Positions 6,773 to 14,318 are shown, counted from the stretch's first letter. The stretch: DNA of 37,964 nt from JAOTYV01 sp041557595 (GCA_041557595.1 JBFFGE010000019.1:1-37964); one strand, 5' to 3'. Made by a program: numbers and translations. The notes: generated from the sequence alone by a model not told the origin.

Positions 6773-8407
6773 TCATTCCGCCGCGACAGCCGTTTTCGCT
6801 TCGAACCGGAAGCCCCGATAGCCTTCCGCGACGACTTCTTCGCAAATTTTCCGGTAGGTTCCGACGCCGCCGATATAGGGCATGAAGAGCCGGGGCTTGC
6901 CCGGAATATTGGCCCCCATGTACCAGGAGTTGGCCTGCGGAAAGAGCGTCTTGTTGGCGACCTCCTGGACGTGGTCGGTCCAGTCGTCCTCGGCGTCGGG
7001 CGTCGGTTCGATCAATTCCAAACCCCGCTCCCGCATATGGATCAGGCCGTCCGTCACCATGTCCACATGCTGCTCGATTGAAACGATCATGTTGCCCTTC
7101 ACCGAGGGGCTGCCCGGTCCGGTAATCATGAACATGTTCGGGAAGGCCTCGGTCATCAGCCCCAGATAGGTGCGCGGGCCGGCGTACCATTTCTCCTTCA
7201 ACGCCGTATCGTCGCGGCCCCGGATGTCGACGTTGAACAGCGTTCCGGTCATCGCGTCGAATCCGGTCGCGAACACGATGGCGTCGAACGCGTATGCGCG
7301 GCCGTTGGCGACGAGACCGTCCGGCGTCATCCGCTCGATCGGCCTGCTGCTGATATCGACCAGGTCCACATTGTCGCGGTTGTAGGTTTCGAAATAGCCG
7401 CTGTCGACGCAGATGCGCTTGGTCCCGATGGGATAGGTTTTCGGCGCCAGCAGTTCGGCCGTTTCCGGGTCTTTCACGATCCGCCGGATCTGATTGCGCA
7501 CGAATTCCGCCGAGGTGTCGTTCGACGCCTTGTTGACCAGGATATCGTTGAAGGCGCCGAGATACCCGGGCCCGCCGATATCCCAATATTTCCGATACGT
7601 GGCCTGACGCTCTTCCTCGTCGGCCTCAAGCGCCGATTTGTCGTTGACGATGCGCGTATTCCCGTTCGGCGTATGGCGAACCGCTTCACGGACCGTCGCA
7701 TAATCGTCTTTCCAGGAGCGCTCGTATTCCGGCGTCATCGGCCCGTTCTGCGACGGGATCGAATAATTCGGCGTCCGCTGGAAGACCGTCAGATGGGTGG
7801 CTTCCCGCGCCAGCACAGGTATCGCCTGAATGCCGGAGGACCCGGTGCCGATCACGGCAATGCGCTGGCCGGAAAAATCGACCTTTTCATGCGGCCAGTT
7901 GCCGGTGTGATAGGTCTTGCCCCGATAGTCGGCGAGGCCGTCGATATCCGGCGTCTGCGCGGTCGAGATACAGCCCGTCGCCATGATCAGGAAGCGCGCG
8001 GTCACCCGTTCGCCGGAATCGGTTTGCACCCGCCAGCGGCGCGCCCCCTCGTCGAAATGGGCGGAGGTCACCTCTGTCTCGAAATCGATGTCCTTGCGCA
8101 GATCGAAGCGGTCGGCGACATGGTTGGCGTAGGCCAGGATCTCCGGCTGGGCCGAGTATTTCTCGCTCCACTGCCATTCCTGCTGCAGGTTTTCGTCGAA
8201 GGAATAGGAATACTGCATGCTCTCGACGTCGCAGCGCGCGCCGGGATAGCGGTTCCAGTACCAGGTCCCGCCGACGCCGTCGCCACGCTCGAAGACCCGG
8301 GTGGAAAAGCCCAGACCGCGGAGGCGATGCAGGAGATAGAGACCGGAAAATCCGGCACCCACAACCACCACGTCGACCGACGCGGCCGTATTAGACTGAT
8401 TCGACAT
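6773..8407 (-). CDS. FAD-dependent Baeyer-Villiger-type monooxygenase
   Basis: 544 residues, the usual length for type I Baeyer-Villiger monooxygenases. Seen are a first Rossmann motif GAGFSG (17-22) for FAD, GGTWYWNRYPGARCD (47-60), the fingerprint YRGKTYHTGNWP (161-172; the family pattern is F-x-G-x3-H-x3-W-P, here with Tyr first), a second Rossmann motif GTGSSG (187-192) for NADPH, and the ATGFD motif near residue 380. These enzymes insert oxygen next to a ketone to give an ester or lactone. It resembles the cyclohexanone/phenylacetone monooxygenase branch. It is first gene of a two-gene leftward unit with the TauD-type dioxygenase. A TATATT box on the minus strand near 8465 may belong to its promoter, but no good -35 is evident. 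Confidence 0.9.
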   Translation of the reverse strand: MSNQSNTAASVDVVVVGAGFSGLYLLHRLRGLGFSTRVFERGDGVGGTWYWNRYPGARCDVESMQYSYSFDENLQQEWQWSEKYSAQPEILAYANHVADRFDLRKDIDFETEVTSAHFDEGARRWRVQTDSGERVTARFLIMATGCISTAQTPDIDGLADYRGKTYHTGNWPHEKVDFSGQRIAVIGTGSSGIQAIPVLAREATHLTVFQRTPNYSIPSQNGPMTPEYERSWKDDYATVREAVRHTPNGNTRIVNDKSALEADEEERQATYRKYWDIGGPGYLGAFNDILVNKASNDTSAEFVRNQIRRIVKDPETAELLAPKTYPIGTKRICVDSGYFETYNRDNVDLVDISSRPIERMTPDGLVANGRAYAFDAIVFATGFDAMTGTLFNVDIRGRDDTALKEKWYAGPRTYLGLMTEAFPNMFMITGPGSPSVKGNMIVSIEQHVDMVTDGLIHMRERGLELIEPTPDAEDDWTDHVQEVANKTLFPQANSWYMGANIPGKPRLFMPYIGGVGTYRKICEEVVAEGYRGFRFEAKTAVAAE

Positions 8408-8498
8408 GCATTTTCTTCCCGACGACGGCGTGCCAAATGGAAAATCGGCACCGTGCTAGGTAAAATATAGAATTCGTTAGCGGCAGGGAAGCCTATGC

Positions 8499-8547
8499 GC
8501 CGGCGGAGCCGACGGCGATCATCGCCATCGGGACGGCGACCGCCGGC
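8499..8547. repeat. Nested inverted repeats downstream of ppk2
   Basis: An outer 8-base inverted repeat GCCGGCGG (8499-8506)/CCGCCGGC (8540-8547) encloses an inner one, GGCGAT-c-ATCGCC (8514-8526). It lies directly after the stop of the PPK2 gene in the leftward direction. There is no run of T, so it is not a standard intrinsic terminator; it could stabilise the mRNA 3' end or be a recombination-prone hairpin. The remaining bases of the gap between PPK2 and the monooxygenase gene hold no visible gene. Confidence 0.35.
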
Positions 8548-8549
8548 AT

Positions 8550-9368
8550 TTACGTCACCTTGATGCCTTCCGGATCGAAATCGGGTTTGGGATACTTCGG
8601 GTCCATATCTTCCAGCGTCAGGCGCACAAGACGGGCCACCAACGCATTGCGGTACCAGTTCCGGTCCGCCGGGATTACGTACCATGGCGCCCAGGGGGTT
8701 GAGCAGCGTTCCAGCGCAATTTCGAAGGCGTGCTGATACGCATCCCAATGTTCGCGTTCCTTCAGATCGCCAGGATTGAACTTCCAACGTTTCGCCGGAA
8801 CGTCGACGCGTTCCTGCAGCCTTTCCCGCTGCTCCTCCTTGGACACCTGGAGAAAGACCTTGACGATCCGGGAGCCATAGAAGCTGAGCATTTTTTCGAA
8901 GGCGTTGATCTGATCGTACCGCGCCTTGATGACGGCGTCGCCGACGAGGTTGTGGACCCGCACGACAAGCACGTCCTCGTAATGCGAACGATTGAAAATC
9001 GCAATTTCGCCCTTGGCCGGCGCCTTCTGGTGGACACGCCATAGAAAGTCATGCGCCAGTTCCTCCGGCGTCGGCTTCTTGAAGCTGTGCGCACGAAGGC
9101 CGAGCGGGTCGACCGGTCCGAACACTTTGCGAATGGTGCCATCCTTCCCCGCAGCGTCGGTCGCCTGCAGGACCAGCAGCAGTGACTGCTTGCTTTCAGC
9201 GAATAATCGATCCTGGAGTATGTTGATCGCGCGGGTGTCCTCAAGGAGTGATTTTTCCGCATCGGCGCGGTCTTCGAAGTAACTCTTGTCCCGCGGATTG
9301 CGCTCGGCGAGGTCGATACCCGACCCCGGTTCGACCGCAAACTTCCTCGTGAAGGCTATGAGGCTCAT
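8550..9368 (-). CDS. ppk2: Polyphosphate kinase 2 family protein
   Basis: 272 residues. PPK2 enzymes are P-loop kinases that transfer phosphate between polyphosphate and nucleotides (AMP, ADP or GDP). Seen are Walker A ATDAAGKDGTI (69-79), the FGPVDPLGLRAHSFKKPTPEE segment, the catalytic/Walker B region FNRSHYEDVLVVRVH (125-139), the lid arginines in ERLQERVDVPAKRWKFNPGD, and W-x-W-Y-V-I-P-A-D near the end. The single-domain length and the Q-A-T-D-A-A-G-K-D spelling fit class I or III, which favour nucleoside di- or monophosphate phosphorylation; the subclass is not proven. The start at 9368 was chosen because AAGGGAA lies about 6 bases upstream. It stands alone. Confidence 0.9.
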   Translation of the reverse strand: MSLIAFTRKFAVEPGSGIDLAERNPRDKSYFEDRADAEKSLLEDTRAINILQDRLFAESKQSLLLVLQATDAAGKDGTIRKVFGPVDPLGLRAHSFKKPTPEELAHDFLWRVHQKAPAKGEIAIFNRSHYEDVLVVRVHNLVGDAVIKARYDQINAFEKMLSFYGSRIVKVFLQVSKEEQRERLQERVDVPAKRWKFNPGDLKEREHWDAYQHAFEIALERCSTPWAPWYVIPADRNWYRNALVARLVRLTLEDMDPKYPKPDFDPEGIKVT

Positions 9369-9530
9369 AATTCCCTTGCCCGGTTGAAGGCCATAAATGT
9401 CGGACGCCCGTGCGCGGAGCATCGGAAAAAGGAGACGCCTCGTCCATGGTCCAGTCGCTGTTGGCGCAGGCTACGTCCGCAGGTTAGGCACCCGCAACGA
9501 CCCTGTTATGACTCGAAATGCCGCCGGTGC

Positions 9531-10112
9531 CTATTCGATTTCGTAGTCGATTGGCTTGTAACGGAAGTTGTTGGACTGTCCCGCCGAACACGCCGTGAGG
9601 CCGATAATTAGATCCATTTTCGATTTGAACACGGTGCGCTGCCCCGCCTTGCTGAGCGGTGGTAGTACCTTTATGACGCCGGTTTCCGGATCGACGGCAA
9701 CATGCATGAAAACGTTAAATGCAATCGGAATTTCATCGCCGGAAATACCATATTCCGCTAGCGCTTGCTCAAGGTTCCCCTGGCAGCCGTGGTGCGGCTG
9801 CTTGTCGCCATAAATTATCCTGAAAGTATCTGCCGAGCAGGGGGTGAGGGTAAAATCATGTCGCCCGACATCGTCCGCAACAATCTTCAGCATAGGGCGA
9901 CTCCGATTTAAATAGAGTATATCGCCGGTCGACAGGAACATTCGGCTCGCATAGTCGATCGAACGCCCCGAAGAAATCTGTTCCTTCGTATCGTGCGCGT
10001 TGAAAGCGACGAGGTCCGAGACCTGTTCGCCCTCCGGATCGATGACCGCAAGCGCGGCGCCCTTATCCAACCTGAAGCTCGTCCCCGATCGCGGCGGAAT
10101 GCGTTCGATCAT
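9531..10112 (-). CDS. DUF1989 (urea carboxylase-associated) family protein
   Basis: 193 residues of the DUF1989 family, whose best-studied members are the UcaA/UcaB (CgdA/CgdB) proteins beside guanidine/urea carboxylase that act as carboxyguanidine deiminases. Seen are the conserved core segments HDFTLTPCSADTFR, HHGCQGNLEQALAEYG, IAFNVFMHV and a Cys near the C-terminus (LTACSAGQSNN). No carboxylase or second DUF1989 subunit is nearby; instead the gene immediately upstream is a YqcI/YcgG (GntA-like) protein. The job may therefore be hydrolysis of a guanidino or related N-compound made by that partner; this is inference. The start at 10112 lies in the second copy of a tandem 20-base repeat (see that entry), with GGGACGAG as the ribosome site in each copy. 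Confidence 0.85.
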   Translation of the reverse strand: MIERIPPRSGTSFRLDKGAALAVIDPEGEQVSDLVAFNAHDTKEQISSGRSIDYASRMFLSTGDILYLNRSRPMLKIVADDVGRHDFTLTPCSADTFRIIYGDKQPHHGCQGNLEQALAEYGISGDEIPIAFNVFMHVAVDPETGVIKVLPPLSKAGQRTVFKSKMDLIIGLTACSAGQSNNFRYKPIDYEIE

Positions 10113-10145
10113 GGCTCGTCCCGCACGATCATAGCTCGTCCCGCA
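10106..10145 (-). repeat. Tandem 20-bp duplication of a translation start (RBS + ATG)
   Basis: On the minus strand the 20-base unit TGCGGGACGAGCTATGATCG (10145-10126) is followed at once by a copy with one change, C for T at the 13th base (10125-10106). Each copy holds a GGGACGAG ribosome site and an ATG. The downstream ATG (10112) begins the DUF1989 protein. The upstream ATG (10132) opens a seven-codon frame, MIVRDEP, whose TGA (10111-10109) overlaps the DUF1989 ATG as ATGA. The duplication has therefore created a mini-cistron that can be translationally coupled to the enzyme gene. Function is inferred; the repeat itself is plain in the sequence. Confidence 0.85.
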
Positions 10146-10177
10146 ACGGTTCCTGCACGGTCAGCGGGCACGACCAG

Positions 10178-10831
10178 TCATCGGGCACGGACCGCCCCGC
10201 TGTATTGTCGTGCTTCGGAGGTCGTCCCAAATTCGTCCAGCATCGGGTTGATGTTGCCGGCCAGGTCCGAATCCCGATCGCGGATTACTGACTTCATTCG
10301 TTGATACCGTCCATCGGAGCGCAACGCTTCGAATTGATCATGCGAATTGAACACCATGAGAGGATAGTCGAACCGCCGTGCCGGACGCGACGCGTTTGGA
10401 TGCATACCGACAATGAAATAAGGGGTGCCCGCGATGCTCATGCTGAAATGCGGCGACGCGGGATCGGGATCGGCCGCGCCGCTCCAGCGCGTTCCGTTCG
10501 CCATGTCGATATTGTGCAGCGATTGAAGACGATCCCAGAGCGCAGCCTCGAACGTGCGCTCGCTCAGATCCCTGGGCCCGTCGAAAACGGCGATAAATGT
10601 CTGAAATTCCTTGCGCTGCGTCGCGGGTGTGCGGCCGTAACGGCGCAACGCCTTATACAGCGGCAGATCTCGAGCGGACCGGTTTACGGCGCCGCCGTCG
10701 AAATACGTTACCGCTTCCTTTGCAAGAGCGGCCTTGGCCCCGACGCAAGGATAATATCCGCCTGGATCATCCGATCCAAAGCGGAACGAACATGCATATT
10801 TTCCATCGAGATACCCGAGTAGTTTAGCGAA
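10178..10831 (-). CDS. YqcI/YcgG (GntA-like) family protein without a visible start codon
   Basis: The frame is open from 10831 (just after a TAA at 10834-10832) to the stop at 10178: 217 codons, near full length for YqcI/YcgG. Conserved parts are YYPCVGAKAAL (Cys at codon 29), FQTFIAVFDGPRDLSERTFEAALW, LQSLHNIDM, DPASPHFSMSIAGTPYFIVGMHP, ARRFDYPLMVFN and the terminal LDEFGTTSEARQYSG. Members include GntA, the heme-dependent N-hydroxylase of guanitoxin biosynthesis. No ATG, GTG or TTG occurs before the conserved CVGAKAAL; the first is a TTG at 10648, after the motif. So either the start was lost by mutation or a frameshift lies near 10700-10830. Codon use (more A/T-ending codons) differs from neighbours, suggesting transfer. 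The DUF1989 gene follows 65 bases downstream. Confidence 0.65.
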   Translation of the reverse strand, partial: FAKLLGYLDGKYACSFRFGSDDPGGYYPCVGAKAALAKEAVTYFDGGAVNRSARDLPLYKALRRYGRTPATQRKEFQTFIAVFDGPRDLSERTFEAALWDRLQSLHNIDMANGTRWSGAADPDPASPHFSMSIAGTPYFIVGMHPNASRPARRFDYPLMVFNSHDQFEALRSDGRYQRMKSVIRDRDSDLAGNINPMLDEFGTTSEARQYSGAVRAR

Positions 10832-11264
10832 TTAACCGTTCGTGCTGTCCCTACGGGCAACGCCGCTTCGCGGGATTTGTTCCCCCGCACCCGACCGACG
10901 AAAATGAGTTGCCGGCGGATACTCCCGGTTCGCCCAACCGCGCCCGCCACCGGCTTCGAACCAGACAGTCACCGGCAGGTTCCGTCCCGGAGGTGGATAC
11001 CGGATCATCGTGGTGATCCATCGGGCGAACAGGCATCGTCCGCGCCGGATTTGGCAGCGGCCGTGACCAGCCGCGCCGAGCCCCTGCCTGTAGTAAGAGC
11101 CATCGTTCCGGTCATGGCCGCCGGACGGGCGCCTAAAGTAACGCAATCGGCGCCGCTAGAGCGTCGTGCGCCCTATCGGGCGCGCAAAAGCTGCTCTGCA
11201 CCCATGAAATCGATCAACTTATTTGCCTTTAAATGATTCCATTTTACGGCAGGTTGATCTGGTC
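10832..11264. other. 433-bp region without a convincing gene
   Basis: This lies between the GntA-like gene and the end of the NHL-repeat gene, both leftward. The longest frames here are Arg/Pro-rich shadows without family resemblance. A perfect 6-base hairpin, GCGCCC-TATC-GGGCGC, sits at 11168-11183 with no T-run on either strand; it could form the 3' end of the NHL transcript. The promoter of the GntA-like gene must lie here, but no consensus is clear. Confidence 0.4.
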
Positions 11265-12335
11265 TCAGGCCGACTTAGACACCCGCCGTATCCGGTTGTT
11301 TTCCGTATCGCCGATATACACCGACCCGTCGGGGCCGACCGCCACGCCATGCGGCCGGGCGAGCGAGGATTGTGTTGCCGGGACGCCATCGCCGGAAAAA
11401 CCGTGGATGCTGTTGCCCGCGATGGTGCTCACCCGATCCGCCTGCCAGTCGACGAGCCGGATGACGTGGTTTTCGGTGTCCACGATCAACGCGTTGCCGT
11501 CCCCGTCCAGGGTCATTTCCTTGGGCCGGTCGAAGATCGCCGCCGCCGCCGGGCCGCCGTCGCCGCCATAGCCGGTTTCGCCGGCGCTCGCGACCGTGGA
11601 AATGGTGCTGCCATCCGGCGCGGCCAGGCGGAGCGAACTGCCCTGGCGCTCGAGTATGTAGACGCCGTCATCCGGGCTCCGCGCCACGACCGCGCGCGCG
11701 CCGAAGATGCCGGCGGCGGGGGCCCGGCCGCCATCGCCGTCATGCGCCGCTTCGCCGGTGCCCGCGAAGGTGGCGATGCGACCGTTCGACATCTCCACGA
11801 CGCGCACCCGGTTGTCGGCAACGTCGGCGATGTATAGCCGCGCGCCGTCGCGGGAAAAGGCGAGCCCGTTCGGCTCGACCATGCCGGCCTTGTTCGCGGG
11901 CCCGCCATCGCCGGCAAATGCCGCCTCGCCGTTCCCGGCGAAAGTCGTCACCGTGCCGGTCGCGGCATCGATCCGCCGCACCGCGGCATTGTGCCGGTCG
12001 GCGACATAGATGGCGCCGTCCCGGTCGATCGCTATGCCGTAGGGCTGGTTGAAGCAGGCCTCCGCGGCAGGGCCGCCATCGCCCGAATAGCCCGCCTCGC
12101 CCGCGCCGGCGACGGTCTCGATCCTGCCCGACCGCGCGTCGATGCGCCGGATGCAGTGATTGAAGGTATCCGTAAAGACGAGATTGCCCGCGGCGTCGAA
12201 GGCGACGTCGAAAGGATTGTTCAGCGCGGCCGCCGCCGCCGGGCCGCCATCGCCGGCATAGCCGGCCTCGCCATTGCCGGCGACGGTCGAAATAATCCAG
12301 CCCGCATACGGGGTCTCGGCAGTCGAATTGTTCAT
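11265..12335 (-). CDS. NHL-repeat beta-propeller protein
   Basis: 356 residues made of six repeats of about 55 residues, each with a T-x-A-G-x-G core then a G-D-G-G-P-A loop (YAGDGGPA, YSGDGGPA, FAGDGGPA, HDGDGGRA, YGGDGGPA, FSGDGVPA), followed by P-x-G-x-A-x-D-x-x-G-x-x-Y-x-x-D-x-x-N-x-x-(I/V)-R. This is the classic NHL six-bladed beta-propeller. Such proteins bind or hydrolyse small molecules or serve as scaffolds; no catalytic signature is evident. There is no signal peptide, so it is likely cytoplasmic, unusual for bacterial NHL proteins, many of which are exported. ATG12335 was chosen because AGGA lies 8 bases upstream; the frame continues open upstream into the preceding gene but only as overlap. 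It follows the luciferase-like gene by 29 bases, same strand, so the two are probably an operon. Confidence 0.85.
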   Translation of the reverse strand: MNNSTAETPYAGWIISTVAGNGEAGYAGDGGPAAAAALNNPFDVAFDAAGNLVFTDTFNHCIRRIDARSGRIETVAGAGEAGYSGDGGPAAEACFNQPYGIAIDRDGAIYVADRHNAAVRRIDAATGTVTTFAGNGEAAFAGDGGPANKAGMVEPNGLAFSRDGARLYIADVADNRVRVVEMSNGRIATFAGTGEAAHDGDGGRAPAAGIFGARAVVARSPDDGVYILERQGSSLRLAAPDGSTISTVASAGETGYGGDGGPAAAAIFDRPKEMTLDGDGNALIVDTENHVIRLVDWQADRVSTIAGNSIHGFSGDGVPATQSSLARPHGVAVGPDGSVYIGDTENNRIRRVSKSA

Positions 12336-12364
12336 ATTGCGATCCTGTCTCTTGTCGTTGAACT

Positions 12365-13234
12365 CTACCCCACCGCCTCGCGGAACCGGCGCAGCGCCTC
12401 GATATGCGAGTCCGCGCCGCGCAACCCCGCCCGCGCCGCCCGGAAGGTGACATGTGTGGCGCCGAGCGCGGACCAGGCCTCCGCTTCCGCCGCCCATTCG
12501 TCGGGACCGCGCTTGCCGGCGCGGATCGTGCACTCGATGCCGAAGGCAGCCGGATCGCGCCCCGCTTCCACCGCGGTTTCGCGCATCAGGGCAATTTGCT
12601 GGGCCATCTCGTCGCCCGGCGGCGCATAGGGATTGGCGAACCATCCGTCGCCGAGGCGTGCGGCGCGGCGCAGCGCGGTTTCGTGGAACGCGCCGAACCA
12701 GATCGGGATCGGGCGCTGCACCGGCAGCGGGTTCAGCCCGCCCTTGTCGATGCTGTCGTAGCCACCCGCAAAGGTAACGATTTCCTCTGTCCAGAGCCGA
12801 CGCATGAGATCCACCTGTTCGCCGACGCGCCGGCCCCGCGTATGGAAGTCCTGGCCCAACGCCGCGTACTCCATGGCGCTCCAGCCAAGCCCGACGCCGA
12901 GCCGAAGTCGGCCGCCGCTGAGCACGTCGATCTCCGCCGCCTGTTTCGCGGCCAGCACGGTTTGCCGCTGCGGCAGGATGAGGATGCCGGTGACGAGGCC
13001 GATCCGCGTCGTCGCCGCCGCAAAGAATCCGAGCAGCACAAACGGCTCGTGAAACATGTTGTCGCGCGTATAGACCTTGCGCCAATCGTCGTAACTGCCG
13101 GCGGGCGCCTGGATCACATGATCGATCACGGTCACATGGTCGTAGCCGAGATCTTCAACCGCCTGAACGAAATCCCGGATCGCCGCCGGATCGGTGCCGA
13201 TTTCGCTGGTCGGGAAAGAGACGCCGAGCCGCAT
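12365..13234 (-). CDS. Luciferase-like (LLM) flavin/F420-dependent oxidoreductase
   Basis: 289 residues of the bacterial-luciferase-like TIM-barrel family, resembling the TIGR03619/F420-dependent branch. Seen are LGVSFPTSEIG at the N-terminus, the YDHVTVIDHV segment, TTRIGLVTGILILPQRQTVLAAKQAAEIDVLSGGRL (the family core that shapes the flavin site), GVGLGWSAMEYAALG, and IPIWFGAFHETALRRAARLGDGWF. Whether it uses FMN or F420 cannot be decided from sequence; alphaproteobacteria mostly lack F420, so FMN is likelier. The start at 13234 is backed by a strong AAGGGAGG 6 bases upstream. It heads the pair with the NHL protein and lies 46 bases downstream of the DCC oxidoreductase gene. Confidence 0.88.
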   Translation of the reverse strand: MRLGVSFPTSEIGTDPAAIRDFVQAVEDLGYDHVTVIDHVIQAPAGSYDDWRKVYTRDNMFHEPFVLLGFFAAATTRIGLVTGILILPQRQTVLAAKQAAEIDVLSGGRLRLGVGLGWSAMEYAALGQDFHTRGRRVGEQVDLMRRLWTEEIVTFAGGYDSIDKGGLNPLPVQRPIPIWFGAFHETALRRAARLGDGWFANPYAPPGDEMAQQIALMRETAVEAGRDPAAFGIECTIRAGKRGPDEWAAEAEAWSALGATHVTFRAARAGLRGADSHIEALRRFREAVG

Positions 13235-13280
13235 GTGGTCCTCCCTTCGCCGGAAGGATGCGTCCTCCGGTCCCTGCTCT

Positions 13281-13733
13281 TTACCCGATTTTGCGGGGCT
13301 TCCAGTCGGAAGGCAAATCGTCCACGGTCTGCAGGAAACGGTGCCGGATTTCCGGCGCCGGCACCATGCACTCCGCGCGGCGACCCGACAGGCGATACCG
13401 GTTGTGCGCCAGCACCCCATAGAGCCAGTCGCGCCCGCGCCGCGGCACCAGCTTGAAAATCCCCGCCAGCGGCCACGGCCAGGGCATCAGCGCCGCCAGG
13501 CGCAAGACGCCGTCCGACCTTATAGAGAGACGATTATCCTCCACGACCGCGAAGGTTTCGAACCCGCTGAGCGGCAGGTCGAGCCGGCGCAACATCGCCT
13601 GGCCGGCCGGCGACTGCATCGCGGAAAACCCGATGCGGCCGGCCCGGTCGCGGGCCAGAATAAAGCGCGCCGCGCCGCTGCAAAACATGCAGACGCCGTC
13701 GAACATCATCAGGGCGCGGGGCTCAACCGTCAT
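13281..13733 (-). CDS. DCC-family (DUF393) thiol-disulfide oxidoreductase
   Basis: 150 residues. The family-defining motif D-G-V-C-M-F-C (12-18) is present at the start, followed by ARFILARDRAGRIGFSAMQSP, GVLRLAALMPWPW, RDWLYGVLAHNRYRLSGR, all typical of DCC proteins. The C-x2-C is assumed to be a redox pair, but no substrate has been established for the family. The start at 13733 lies just after AAGGAGG. It overlaps by 11 bases the end of the DUF4166 remnant, which shows the two genes were an operon; DCC and DUF4166 genes are often neighbours. Weakly basic C-terminus. Confidence 0.88.
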   Translation of the reverse strand: MTVEPRALMMFDGVCMFCSGAARFILARDRAGRIGFSAMQSPAGQAMLRRLDLPLSGFETFAVVEDNRLSIRSDGVLRLAALMPWPWPLAGIFKLVPRRGRDWLYGVLAHNRYRLSGRRAECMVPAPEIRHRFLQTVDDLPSDWKPRKIG

Positions 13734-13995
13734 GCGGCAACGCCTCCTTCCCACCCGGTCCGACCGGCAGTAGATAACCCCGGTAATGCACGAGCAAACC
13801 AAACACCGGCAGATCGATTCGCACGTCGAAGCGGAACCGCCCGCACAGCACCCGCTCGCTTGCCTGGATGCGCGGCAGCAGGACCGGCCTCAGGTCAAGA
13901 AAATGCGTGCGAACTTCTTGAATGGCGGGCGATTGGGCCGGCGCCCCGCCGGCGGGTTCAAGACCCGGAATTGTGAAAAAATGCCGACTTGCGGC
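13723..13995 (-). pseudogene. C-terminal remnant of a DUF4166 protein
   Basis: Immediately after the stop of the DUF6356 gene (13998-13996) the same frame stays open for 90 codons to 13723. The last ~60 residues read LPRIQASERVLCGRFRFDVR followed by IDLPVFGLLVHYRGYLLPV, which is the C-terminal end of DUF4166 (the family has R-F-x-F-D-V-x-L-x-L-P-x-x-G-L-V-V-x-Y-R-G-W-L). The N-terminal ~110 residues of the domain are missing. No ATG is present in the open frame upstream of the homology. The gene thus looks 5'-deleted, with the deletion ending close to the DUF6356 stop. Its stop overlaps the start of the DCC gene. Conversely it could be translated as a read-through or coupled product, but there is no ribosome site to support that. 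Confidence 0.6.
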
Positions 13996-14250
13996 TTAGG
14001 CGATCCGCGTGCCGTCCGTCTGGTCCGGCGCCACGGCTTCTTGCGCGACGCGGTTCACGACCATCCGGTCATTGAGGGTCCGAATGATGCCGCCGCCGGT
14101 CCTGACGCAGAGGAAGGGGAAAATGGCGTGCACGAGACAGGCCAGCGCCCCGGCAAAGAGCCGCATCGAAAATCCGGCGGCGGCGGCCAAGTGTTCCAGA
14201 TAGCTTTCGCCGACCGACGCCGGGTGTTCCGTAAAAAGTTTCCGCATCAT
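13996..14250 (-). CDS. DUF6356 family small membrane protein
   Basis: 84 residues, matching DUF6356: the opening RKLFTEHPASVGESYLEHLAAA, then a hydrophobic helix (about 32-50, FAGALACLVHAIFPFLC) and a T-G-x-x-I-x-x-L-N-D-R-M-V tail. One transmembrane segment is predicted. Function is unknown. The start at 14250 (ATG ATG) has only a weak ribosome site. It is the first gene of the leftward set with DCC, LLM and NHL genes, divergent from the Lrp-type regulator with 115 bases between. Confidence 0.75.
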   Translation of the reverse strand: MMRKLFTEHPASVGESYLEHLAAAAGFSMRLFAGALACLVHAIFPFLCVRTGGGIIRTLNDRMVVNRVAQEAVAPDQTDGTRIA

Positions 14251-14318
14251 GGATTTGGACAATACTCTCGTCGCACGGGGAATTGTTGCCAAAGATCGCC
14301 TGCGATTGAAACATTGAT

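Noticed and set aside
9436..9477. 13-codon frame MVQSLLAQATSAG after an AAGGAG site on the plus strand
   Set aside because: Short enough to arise by chance, no downstream gene in the same direction to serve as leader peptide for, and the spacing to AAGGAG is long.
12336..13085. Upstream extension of the NHL frame to 13085 (606 residues)
   Set aside because: The extra 250 residues are a shadow of the luciferase-like gene in another frame; ATG12335 with AGGA gives a clean NHL protein.
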